Positions 7,888-18,327 of a stretch of 24,919 bases of DNA are shown here, one piece after another. Position 1 is the stretch's first letter. Each line of letters starts with the position of its first letter. The DNA is from a candidate division Zixibacteria bacterium SM23_81 (GTDB taxonomy: Bacteria > SM23-81), in NCBI GenBank assembly GCA_001304015.1, contig LJUY01000041.1, positions 1-24,919 on the forward strand, written 5' to 3'. Below the pieces are notes generated by a model, which saw only the letters and a program-made list of their open reading frames with translations, did not search any database and was not told the origin of the DNA. A program made the translations under genes and the position numbers.

Positions 7888-8220
7888 ATGAGCGAAAGGG
7901 AACAGGCTGGGGTGGTCATTCTGGAGCCCAAGGGAAAGATCATGGGCGGGCCGGACGCTGGCGCTATTAAAGAGCGGCTCCATCAGCTTATCGGCCAGGG
8001 CAAGAAGAAAGTCGTGGTGGACTTAGGAGGGGTCAGCTGGATGAACAGCTCGGGCCTGGGCATCCTCATCGGAGGCCTGACCACCATGCGCAACAACGGT
8101 GGCGATCTCAAGTTGGCGTCCCCTGCCGAGAAGGTGCAGAACCTCTTGATGGTCACCAAACTCATCACCATCTTCGAGTCCTTCAACACTGCAGAAGAGG
8201 CTGTGGCCAGCTTCTCTTGA
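7888..8220 (+). CDS. STAS-domain anti-sigma factor antagonist-like protein
   Basis: This is a single STAS domain of about 110 residues, the size of SpoIIAA/RsbV proteins. These bind an anti-sigma kinase and are switched by Ser phosphorylation. The hallmark loop reads WMNSSGLGIL (residues 51-60). S54/S55 match the phospho-site region, although Asn replaces the usual Asp before it. The start is uncertain. A GGAGG site at 7869-7873 is 8 nt before an in-frame TTG (7882) and 14 nt before the ATG at 7888. A farther ATG at 7855 has no ribosome site. No anti-sigma kinase, phosphatase or sigma partner is encoded nearby, so its target is unknown; it could also serve in a two-component-like stress or phospholipid-transport (MlaB-like) setting. 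pcrA follows 80 nt downstream on the same strand and may share its promoter. Confidence 0.85.
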   Translation: MSEREQAGVVILEPKGKIMGGPDAGAIKERLHQLIGQGKKKVVVDLGGVSWMNSSGLGILIGGLTTMRNNGGDLKLASPAEKVQNLLMVTKLITIFESFNTAEEAVASFS

Positions 8221-8300
8221 TGGCATCGATGTTTTGAGTGCTAGGGGTGGCTGGCCACATCTGTATTTTCACCAGCTGTGAGGAAGAAAGAGGGTTTTTC

Positions 8301-10469
8301 GTGGACCTGTTGGCTGATCTGAATCCCGCTCAGCGGGAAGCGGTTGCCCAAGTTGAAGGCCCGGTCCTGGTGTTGGCCGGGGCGGGCAGCGGCAAAACGC
8401 GAGTGCTCACCTATCGCATCGCCCACCTGGTGGGCCAGATGGGCATCAGGCCAGAGAATATCCTGGCGGTCACCTTCACCAATAAAGCCGCCCAGGAGAT
8501 GAGGAGTCGGGTGGTGAGATTATTGGAGCAGGAGAGTCTTTCTCTCTGGATGGGCACCTTTCACTCCATCTGTGCTCGGATCCTGCGCCGAGAGGGACAT
8601 CGATTGGGATACGATCGGAGCTTCTCCATATACGACGAGGAGGACCAGTTGGCCTTGGTCAAGAAGACCATGGCGGAGCTGAACATCTCCGGCGATCGTT
8701 TCTCCCCCAAAGGTTTCCGTGCTCGGATTGAGGGGGCCAAACACAATCTGATGAGGCCCGGGGAATTTGCCGATCAAGCTTTGGACGACTATGAGGAGAA
8801 GGCCGCCCTGGTTTACCAGCGATATCAGAAAAGCTTGGAATCCCAGAACGCGATGGATTTCGGGGATCTCATCAACAAGGTCGTCTTTCTCTTTCAGCTG
8901 CACCCCATGATTTTGGCACGCTATCAGGATCGTTTTCAGTATATCCTGGTAGATGAGTACCAGGACACTAACCACGCTCAGTACATGCTGGTCAATCTGT
9001 TGGCCTCAAAGCACCGCAACCTCTGTGTGGTGGGCGATGACGACCAGAGCATCTATGGCTGGAGGGGGGCTGATATCGGCAACATCCTCAGTTTCGAGAA
9101 GGACTACCCCGACGCCAAGGTGGTCAAGCTGGAACAGAACTACCGCTCTACTCAGAACATCCTCGTCGCTGCCAGCCACGTGGTGGCTCACAATAGGGGC
9201 CGAAAGGAGAAGACCCTGTGGACTGATAAAGGAGCTGGCGAGAACGTTACCCTGCTGGAGACGTTGGACGAGCGGACAGAGGCCATAGCCGTGCTGGACA
9301 AACTTCAGGTCGAGCGAGCCCAAAACCTGCGAGCCCTATCTGATTTTGCCGTCCTGTACCGTATCAACGCTCAGTCACGCAGCTTTGAGGATCAGCTTCG
9401 TCGAATGGGGCTGCCCTACGTTATTGTCGGGGGTGTGCGTTTTTATGAGCGCAAGGAGGTCAAGGACATTCTGGCCTATTTGCGTGTCATCGCCAATGCC
9501 AATGATGCTCTCAGTCTGAGGCGGATCATCAACGTGCCCAGACGGGGCATCGGACCCACGACCCTTGGCAAGATCGAGGCTCTGGCCTTCGAGAAAAAGG
9601 TATCACTTCTGAAGGCCTTGGCAAAGGCCCGGGACATGGAGGATCTGCGAGATGGCATCCGGGAGGGTTTGCAGGAACTTCACAACCTCTTTAAGTTCTT
9701 GCGGGATGGGGCCTCAAAGATGGGCGTAGATGAGATAATCCGGGAGGTAGTGGACCGCACCGGGTATCTTACGGAGTTGGTGGCCGAGGGAACCGTGGAG
9801 GCGCAGACACGGGCCGAGAATGTCCGGGAGCTAGTGGTCGCCGCTGATGAGTTTGTGATGCGCAGTTCAGATCCCTCTTTGGTTGCCTTTCTGGAGGAGG
9901 TTTCCCTGCTGACCAGCGTGGACACCTGGGATCAGACGGCCAACGCCGTCACCCTCATGACGTTACACAGTGCCAAAGGACTGGAGTTTCCGGTGGTTTT
10001 CATCGCCGGCCTGGAGGAAGGACTTTTTCCCCTTTCCCGGTCCATGGAGTCCCCTGAGGAGCTGGAGGAGGAGCGTCGTCTGTTCTACGTGGGTATGACT
10101 CGCGCTCAGGAGAAGCTTTTTCTCTCTTTAGCTCATCGTCGTCGCCGGTATACCGGCGCGGTGGGCACCCTCCGATCCCGTTTTCTAGATGAGGTTCCCG
10201 CTGAGCTCGTGGAGGTGGAGGGGTACGGATTAGACAGCTGGTCACTGAGGAGGGAAGCTGAATTTGTTGAGGGTCAGCTCACAGATCCTGACCAAGATGT
10301 CATCCCCAGGGTCTATGTGGGCTCGGTGGTGCGACATCCCAAGTTTGGCGTCGGCAAGGTGGTGGAGGTGAGCGGTTATGCCGATGACCTTAAACTGACC
10401 GTCGTCTTTCAGGACCAGGCGCCGAAGAAACTCATGGCTCGGTATGCGAATTTGGAGCTGGTGAGGTGA
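8301..10469 (+). CDS. pcrA: ATP-dependent DNA helicase PcrA/UvrD (superfamily 1A)
   Basis: The product is a 722-residue 3'-5' helicase used in repair and in clearing RecA filaments or stalled replication. Visible motifs are: Q-motif region LNPAQREAV; Walker A AGAGSGKT (26-33); motif Ia TFTNKAAQEM; motif II VDEYQDTN with D218-E219; motif III GDDDQSIYGWRGA; motif IV EQNYRST; motif V TLHSAKGLEF; and motif VI YVGMTRAQEKL. The C-terminal VRHPKFGVGKVVEV segment is the Tudor-like domain that PcrA uses to bind RNA polymerase. I chose GTG at 8301 because AAAGAGGG lies 6 nt upstream and the homologous N-terminus (ADLNPAQ) starts directly after it. An ATG at 8238 would add 21 unrelated residues. A terminator follows about 175 nt downstream. 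Confidence 0.95.
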   Translation: MDLLADLNPAQREAVAQVEGPVLVLAGAGSGKTRVLTYRIAHLVGQMGIRPENILAVTFTNKAAQEMRSRVVRLLEQESLSLWMGTFHSICARILRREGHRLGYDRSFSIYDEEDQLALVKKTMAELNISGDRFSPKGFRARIEGAKHNLMRPGEFADQALDDYEEKAALVYQRYQKSLESQNAMDFGDLINKVVFLFQLHPMILARYQDRFQYILVDEYQDTNHAQYMLVNLLASKHRNLCVVGDDDQSIYGWRGADIGNILSFEKDYPDAKVVKLEQNYRSTQNILVAASHVVAHNRGRKEKTLWTDKGAGENVTLLETLDERTEAIAVLDKLQVERAQNLRALSDFAVLYRINAQSRSFEDQLRRMGLPYVIVGGVRFYERKEVKDILAYLRVIANANDALSLRRIINVPRRGIGPTTLGKIEALAFEKKVSLLKALAKARDMEDLRDGIREGLQELHNLFKFLRDGASKMGVDEIIREVVDRTGYLTELVAEGTVEAQTRAENVRELVVAADEFVMRSSDPSLVAFLEEVSLLTSVDTWDQTANAVTLMTLHSAKGLEFPVVFIAGLEEGLFPLSRSMESPEELEEERRLFYVGMTRAQEKLFLSLAHRRRRYTGAVGTLRSRFLDEVPAELVEVEGYGLDSWSLRREAEFVEGQLTDPDQDVIPRVYVGSVVRHPKFGVGKVVEVSGYADDLKLTVVFQDQAPKKLMARYANLELVR

Positions 10470-10793
10470 TGCAATAATAGGATTCAAGGAATCGAGGGTT
10501 CAAGGTTTCTAGGGAAATTACGAGACTCGGGGATCGAGATTCGAGATTCGTGAATAATACGGGGGCGAAGGACCGTTGGCCCTATTTTTGGGTAAGGAAA
10601 GCACTCAAAGGGAAATCGGGAATCGGGGATTGGAGATTATGTAGGGACTCAATATATTGAGCCCTTTTTTGGTTTGGGATGATTTCTCGATTCACGTATC
10701 CCGGTCCGCGGATCCCGATTTTCCCTAAATCCTCAATCCACAATCCTCGTCCCTGTCCAATGAATTTTCATGCCAAAAATCCAAAAAAACCAG
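10470..10793. other. Non-coding region with degenerate GATTCG-type repeats after pcrA
   Basis: No gene is evident. The stretch is built from recurring words such as GATCGAGATTCGAGATTCG (10532-10550) and GGGAAATCGGGAATC (10610-10624). A near inverted copy of the latter, GATCCCGATTTTCCC, is at 10711-10725, so the arms enclose the terminator at 10644-10670. Similar words recur at 11061-11070 and 11201-11210. Confidence 0.5.
10644..10670 (+). terminator. Rho-independent terminator downstream of pcrA
   Basis: GGG-A-CTCAA pairs with TTGAG-CCC around a TATA loop (one bulged A), followed directly by six T residues. Confidence 0.7.
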
Positions 10794-10822
10794 TTGCGCA
10801 GGCACTTCTTTTGTGTTAAATT
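10794..10822 (+). promoter_or_regulatory. Possible promoter of the kdsB operon
   Basis: TTGCGC (10794-10799), 17-nt spacer and TAAATT (10817-10822), preceded by TG as an extended -10. If used, it gives a leader of about 450 nt before kdsB that contains the hairpins at 10983 and 11061-11210. The boxes deviate from consensus, so the call is tentative. Confidence 0.35.
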
Positions 10823-10982
10823 GGCCTGAGGGGTTGGGCATGGCCATTTCCATTCTGGCAAACGCCTCAAGACAGGCAGGGCAATTTTTTCGGATTCCCT
10901 GGGCCTTGGGCTAAAATCCACCTGGTGGACTACTTTGACTCGAGCGATGCACACAACTCACTGGGTATTGTGCTGAAGTAAG

Positions 10983-11020
10983 CGGTGATGGCACCATATC
11001 ACCGTATTTTCTTTTTCTTT
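10983..11020 (+). terminator. Terminator-like hairpin in the kdsB leader
   Basis: CGGTGAT (10983-10989) pairs with ATCACCG (10998-11004), followed by a pyrimidine tract TATTTTCTTTTTCTTT. It lies between the possible promoter at 10794 and kdsB. It could therefore be an attenuator, or the end of a short upstream transcript. Confidence 0.4.
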
Positions 11021-11060
11021 GTGCCTCGCAGAGGCTCTTGCTCTTCAGAGACAAATGAGT

Positions 11061-11210
11061 CGTGAATCGTTTGACGATTTCGAAGCACGAAGTAAGAATA
11101 ATGGCAATGGCAATAGCAATGGCAATAAGAAGATAGTCGGCACTGGCACCTTGTTGCTCTTTTATTGCCACTGCCATTGCCAATTGCCATTTGGTTTTTC
11201 ACGATTCACG
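11061..11210. repeat. 150-bp nested inverted repeat with AATGGC hexamer arms
   Basis: An outer perfect 10-bp pair (CGTGAATCGT at 11061-11070, ACGATTCACG at 11201-11210) encloses a long inner pair. The left inner arm (11100-11129) has four AATGGC-type hexamers in tandem. The right inner arm (11161-11192) carries the complementary ATTGCC-type units. The central loop is about 31 nt. It lies 67 bp before kdsB. I see no protein-coding potential. Confidence 0.7.
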
Positions 11211-11277
11211 AATCTCTGGTTTTCAAGGATCAATCGGATTTCATAAATAGTACGGGTAACCGACATACCAGTTCAAA

Positions 11278-14553
<3,276 letters not shown>

Positions 14554-14557
<4 letters not shown>

Positions 14558-15066
14558 CCCTTGGCCAAAAGGCCGCTCAGATAGAGCTCCTTATCCTGGA
14601 CGTGGATGGCACCCTCACCAGGGGGGAGATCATCTTGGGCGATGAGGGAATGGAGCTGAAACACTTTGATACCCGCGACGGACTGGGCATCGCCATGGCT
14701 AGTCAAGCGGGCATTAAGGTAGCTATTATCACCGGAAGGGTCTCAGGGGCGGTGATGACTCGGGCTGGGGAGTTGGGAGTTAAAGATCTTTTTCAGGGGA
14801 GCATAGACAAATTGAAGGTATACAAAAGCCTTTTGAAAAGACATAATCTCACAGACCAACAAGTAGCCTTTGTGGGGGACGACCTGCTGGACTTGCCAGT
14901 CATGAAAAGGGTCGGTCTGAAGGTTGCGGTGGCCAATGCCAGTTGGGAGCTTAAAGCCTTAGCCGATTATGTAACTCTGGCCAGCGGAGGTCGGGGGGCG
15001 GTGCGCGAGGTCATAGACCTTCTTCTCGGCTGGAGAGAGACTAACACGTCGACCCTATTGGAGTGA
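14554..15066 (+). CDS. kdsC: KDO-8-phosphate phosphatase (HAD superfamily), with an apparent CTG start codon
   Basis: KdsC removes phosphate from KDO-8-phosphate. From the CTG at 14554 it has 170 residues, close to family size. The catalytic motif is LLILDVDGTLT with nucleophile D16 and D18. IITGR is motif II, K near the SIDKLK segment is motif III, and FVGDDLLDLPVM is motif IV. The first conventional start (GTG at 14602) begins inside the DVD motif and would delete the nucleophile, so it cannot be right. No ATG, GTG or TTG occurs between the in-frame stop at 14506 and 14602. Candidates are CTG at 14554 (overlapping the kdsA stop as CTGA, 13 nt after AGGAGG at 14535-14540) or ATC at 14548 (7 nt after it). 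The CTG gives the family-like N-terminus TLGQKAAQIELLILDVDG. This is the second such case in the operon. Confidence 0.9.
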
Positions 15067-15067
15067 G

Positions 15068-16051
15068 ATGAAGAGGGACAAAATCATAACCAGCATTGAG
15101 GGTGCTCGCCAGGTCATCAGAGAAGAGGCCCAGGCGGTGGCGCGATTGGTGGATAGGATAGGACCTGAGTTCGAGAGGGCCGTGGAGATAATCCTCAACT
15201 GCCAGGGACGGGTGGTCGTCACCGGCATGGGGAAATCGGGGCTTATCGGCCGTAAGATCGCCGCCACCCTGACCAGCACTGGCACGGGCGCCATCTTTCT
15301 GCACACCGCCGAAGGTATGCACGGCGACCTGGGGATCGTTCAGCGGAATGACTGCATCATCGCCATTTCTAAAAGCGGAGAGACGGACGAATTCTACTTG
15401 CTGTTGCCAGTCTTCAAGCGGCTGGGCGTCCCTATCATCGCCATCACCGGGGGCGTCACCTCTCCCTTGGCTCAGAAGAGTGACGTGGTTCTGGACGTCA
15501 GCGTGGACCAAGAGGCCTGCCCCAATAACCTGGCCCCCACGTGCAGTACTACGGCCAGCTTGGTGATGGGCGATGCTTTGGCTGTGGCCCTTTTGTTAAA
15601 GAGAGGCTTCAGCCAGGACGATTTCGCCTTTCTTCACCCCGGTGGGAATTTAGGCAGGAAGCTGATCCTCAAGGTGGTCGATGTGATGCACACTGACTCA
15701 GAGGTTCCCATGGTTTCCGAGACCGCGAATATGAAGGAGACCATACTGGAGATGACCTCTAAACGACTGGGTGTGACCACCGTGGTTGATGATGGAGGTC
15801 GCTTGACGGGGATCATCACCGACGGGGACCTGCGGCGCCTGGTGGAACGGACGGACGATAGGCTTTTTTCCCTTACCGCCGGAGATGCTATGACTCATCA
15901 GCCCAAGACCATCTCCGGGGACGCGCTTGCTGCTGAGGCCCTGAACGTCATGGAGCAACATAGCATCACCTCTTTGATCATCACCGACGGGGCAAAAAAG
16001 CCCGTGGGCATCGTCCATCTGCATGACCTTCTCAAGTCCGGTATCGTCTAA
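15068..16051 (+). CDS. kdsD: Arabinose-5-phosphate isomerase
   Basis: KdsD converts ribulose-5-phosphate to arabinose-5-phosphate, the first committed step of KDO synthesis. The 327 residues match the family. An SIS domain lies at about 40-175, with VVVTGMGKSGLIGRKIAATL and the SGET loop (103-106). A tandem CBS pair spans about 205-325 (the ITDGDLRR motif in the first, and a second ending in IVHLHDLLKSGIV). The HPGGNLGRKL stretch between the domains is typical. It starts one base after the kdsC stop, with GGAGTGAG as ribosome site just before the ATG. Together with kdsA, kdsC and kdsB it gives the full pathway to CMP-KDO. Confidence 0.95.
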   Translation: MKRDKIITSIEGARQVIREEAQAVARLVDRIGPEFERAVEIILNCQGRVVVTGMGKSGLIGRKIAATLTSTGTGAIFLHTAEGMHGDLGIVQRNDCIIAISKSGETDEFYLLLPVFKRLGVPIIAITGGVTSPLAQKSDVVLDVSVDQEACPNNLAPTCSTTASLVMGDALAVALLLKRGFSQDDFAFLHPGGNLGRKLILKVVDVMHTDSEVPMVSETANMKETILEMTSKRLGVTTVVDDGGRLTGIITDGDLRRLVERTDDRLFSLTAGDAMTHQPKTISGDALAAEALNVMEQHSITSLIITDGAKKPVGIVHLHDLLKSGIV

Positions 16052-16058
16052 AGAGGCG

Positions 16059-16994
16059 ATGTCCAAAAAACGGATCAAGAACTGGCTGATCTATCGCTTT
16101 GTCCAATTGCTGACCTTCTGGGTGGCTCGGCTGCCCAGAGGAGCGGCCTTGAAATTCTGTGCCCATTTAGGCAGACTGGCCTTCTGGGCGGTGGGCCATG
16201 CCCGACGGGTAACCCAGGAAAACCTCTCCCGGGTCTTTGGCTGGCCTCCGGGGGATCCTCGGCTGACTAGAATGGCCCGCGAAGTGTTTATCAATGCCGG
16301 CAAAAATCTAGCCGACCTGATGCGCATGCCCCGAATGAACAGGGCTCACATCGAAGGACTGATCAGAATAAAGGGGCAACATCATGTTGATCAAGCCATG
16401 GCTCGAGGTCGGGGACTCATCGCCATCACCGGCCACATCGGCAACTGGGAACTCTTGGCTATTTGGTTTGCCATCAAAGGCTATCCGGTGAACGTGGTGG
16501 CCCGCCGCGTCTACGACCCTCGTCTGGATCGAATCCTCAATGAACTTCGCAAAAATGCCAATGTAAGAGGCATATCGCGAGAAACGGGGGCCAAGGAGAT
16601 GATCAGGGTCCTGCGTCGGGGAGAGACGTTGGGAGTGCTCATGGATCAGGACACGAAAGTACGAGGAGTCTTCGTCCCATTCTTCGGTCATGCCGCTTAC
16701 ACTCCCGTGGGCCCCGTGCTCTTGGCCATGAGAACAGACGCTGTTGTGGTGCCAATGGCCATTCACCGCCAAAAGGACGAAACCTATCTGATCACCGTAG
16801 AACAACCCCTGGAGTTGATTAGGACCGGGAATGACGAGGAGGACATACTGGCCAACACCGCAGCTTGCACAGCCGCGGTGGAGCGCTTCATTCGTATGAA
16901 TCCCGCTCAGTGGGTCTGGATGCATGATAGGTGGAGGAGGAAGTCGAGCATGAAATCTCTCAAGGCCCGGAGGGAGATTTTTCATGTGTCTTAA
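16059..16994 (+). CDS. Lipid A biosynthesis lauroyl/myristoyl acyltransferase-like protein (LpxL/HtrB family)
   Basis: The 311-residue protein carries the H(X4)E acyltransferase motif in GHIGNWE (H126, E131). It also has the family stretches RRVYDPRLDRIL, GVLMDQDTKVRGVFVPFFG and WVWMHDRW. An N-terminal hydrophobic/basic segment anchors it to the inner membrane. Such enzymes add secondary acyl chains to lipid A after KDO is attached, which fits the KDO genes just upstream. Whether it is LpxL or LpxM in specificity cannot be read from the sequence. I chose the ATG at 16059 after AAAGAGG. An in-frame ATG at 16023 lies inside kdsD and adds 12 unrelated residues. The 3' end overlaps lptC by 11 nt. 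Confidence 0.88.
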   Translation: MSKKRIKNWLIYRFVQLLTFWVARLPRGAALKFCAHLGRLAFWAVGHARRVTQENLSRVFGWPPGDPRLTRMAREVFINAGKNLADLMRMPRMNRAHIEGLIRIKGQHHVDQAMARGRGLIAITGHIGNWELLAIWFAIKGYPVNVVARRVYDPRLDRILNELRKNANVRGISRETGAKEMIRVLRRGETLGVLMDQDTKVRGVFVPFFGHAAYTPVGPVLLAMRTDAVVVPMAIHRQKDETYLITVEQPLELIRTGNDEEDILANTAACTAAVERFIRMNPAQWVWMHDRWRRKSSMKSLKARREIFHVS

Positions 16995-17538
16995 GCTGGG
17001 CCCTTTCATCTTGGCCTTTTTTTTGCTATGGGATGTAATCGGGTGCCAGGAGAAAGAGCCTCCCCGAATCGCAGGGGGTGACTTCCAGGATGCTCCAGAG
17101 CAGGTTATCGAGAATATGGAAGTCACCTTTACCGAGCAGGGTCGCCGGACGGGAGTGCTCAGGGCAGACTCGGTGGCCATCTACCGAAAGGGAGAGGTCA
17201 AGAAGGGCAAGAAGATCCAGGTTGATTTTTTCGATCGAGAGGGCCAGCACGTCTCCTCTCTGACAGCCGAGGAGGGCACCTATGATTCCAGGAGAGAAGA
17301 GGTGGCGGCGCGAGGAGATGTGGTAGTGGTTTCAGATACTGGGGCGCGCCTGGAGACCGAGGCCCTGCACTGGCGAAAACAGAGCAACAGGATCTTCACG
17401 GAAGCTTTTGTTAAGATCACCAGGGGTAAATACACGGTGACCGGTTACGGATTGGACACTGATCCCCAGCTGGAGGATCTTCACATTCAGAGGGATGTGC
17501 AGGGTAGGATCGAGGACCTTCAGGAGTTCACCGATTGA
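16984..17538 (+). CDS. lptC: LPS export protein LptC-like, probable lipoprotein
   Basis: The 184-residue protein has a short hydrophobic leader ending in VIGC (Cys21). That resembles a lipobox, so it may be a lipoprotein, as LptC proteins of the FCB group often are, rather than having the transmembrane anchor of E. coli LptC. The body is a beta-jellyroll rich in alternating strands (AEEGTYDSRREEVAARGDVVVVS). It ends in the family pattern VTGYGLDTDPQLEDLHIQ. LptC links the LptB2FG transporter to the periplasmic LptA bridge. The start lies inside the acyltransferase gene, with a GGAGGGAG ribosome site. No lptA follows; lptB comes next. Confidence 0.82.
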   Translation: MCLKLGPFILAFFLLWDVIGCQEKEPPRIAGGDFQDAPEQVIENMEVTFTEQGRRTGVLRADSVAIYRKGEVKKGKKIQVDFFDREGQHVSSLTAEEGTYDSRREEVAARGDVVVVSDTGARLETEALHWRKQSNRIFTEAFVKITRGKYTVTGYGLDTDPQLEDLHIQRDVQGRIEDLQEFTD

Positions 17539-17594
17539 CCTAGCCGCCGGCCCTTCGTGGAGGCGTTTTGGAAGACGTCTCGGAAAAGCCATCA

Positions 17595-18320
17595 ATGGCA
17601 CTTTTACGTGCTGCGAATCTGATAAAAATCTATCATAAGCGAAAGGTTGTCGACCGAGTAAGCTTGGAAGTAAGGCAGGGGGAGATTGTCGGCCTACTGG
17701 GACCCAATGGGGCGGGAAAGACGACGACCTTCTATATGATCGTGGGGATGATTCAGCCCAACGAGGGAAGAGTTCTCATCGATGACCAGGACATCACCGG
17801 GCTGCCCATGTATCAGCGAGCTCGCAGGGGCATCGGTTACCTCTCCCAGGAGCCCTCGGTTTTTAGAAAACTGTCTGTGCAAGACAATATCATGGCTATC
17901 CTGCAAACCCTTGATTTGAACACACAGCAGAGACAGGAAAGGCTCAAGGTTCTCCTGGAAGAGTTGGATCTGCTTCCTCTGGCGCGAAACAAAGCCTATA
18001 ATCTCTCGGGGGGTGAAAGACGCAGAGTGGAGATAACACGGGCGTTGGTGACAAATCCCAATTTCATGCTTCTGGACGAGCCCTTCGCCGGAATCGATCC
18101 CATCGCAGTCGAGGATATCCAGAAGATCGTGGCTCGCCTCAGGGAGAAAGGGTTAGGGGTGCTGATCACCGACCACAATGTTCGCGAGACTTTGCAGATT
18201 ACCGATCGAGCTTATATTATGTCCGAAGGGCAAATTCTCAAGCTAGGGACAGCCGAATTTCTGGCCAACGATCCTGAAGCTCGAAAAATCTATCTGGGCG
18301 AGAGATTTCGACTGGATTGA
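17595..18320 (+). CDS. lptB: LPS export ABC transporter ATP-binding protein LptB
   Basis: LptB powers LPS extraction from the inner membrane. From the ATG at 17595 it has 241 residues, the same as E. coli LptB, and begins with the family-like [19 protein letters not shown]. Motifs are Walker A GPNGAGKT (36-43), Q-loop [10 protein letters not shown], signature [11 protein letters not shown] (136-146), Walker B FMLLDE (157-162), and switch H194 in ITDHNVRET. An in-frame TTG at 17568 has GGAGG 4 nt upstream and would add nine residues, so the start is not certain. The usual lptA between lptC and lptB is missing, leaving about 56 nt. rpoN follows after 7 nt, a common conserved order. Confidence 0.95.
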   Translation: MALLRAANLIKIYHKRKVVDRVSLEVRQGEIVGLLGPNGAGKTTTFYMIVGMIQPNEGRVLIDDQDITGLPMYQRARRGIGYLSQEPSVFRKLSVQDNIMAILQTLDLNTQQRQERLKVLLEELDLLPLARNKAYNLSGGERRRVEITRALVTNPNFMLLDEPFAGIDPIAVEDIQKIVARLREKGLGVLITDHNVRETLQITDRAYIMSEGQILKLGTAEFLANDPEARKIYLGERFRLD

Positions 18321-18327
18321 AGTTGTT

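Noticed and set aside
7684-7983. Minus-strand frame of 99 codons overlapping the STAS gene 5' end
   Set aside because: It overlaps the promoter, the hairpin and the start of the STAS gene, and its translation resembles no protein I recognise.
10733-10954. Minus-strand frame of 73 codons upstream of kdsB
   Set aside because: It has no ribosome site, an atypical composition and no recognisable motif, and it crosses the proposed promoter.
11144-11158. Sigma-54-like -24/-12 site (TGGCAC...TTGCT) in the loop of the kdsB leader palindrome
   Set aside because: The GG-to-GC spacing is 9 instead of the strictly required 10 bases, so a functional site is unlikely without further evidence.
11100-11192. 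CRISPR-like or tandem array reading of the AATGGC repeats
   Set aside because: The units are 6 bp without spacers and the second set is inverted, so it is a palindrome with microsatellite arms.
10470-11277. tRNA or other structured RNA gene in the intergenic region
   Set aside because: I looked for cloverleaf arms, a T-loop GTTCRA motif with pairing arms and a CCA end and found none; the structure seen is the palindrome and terminators.
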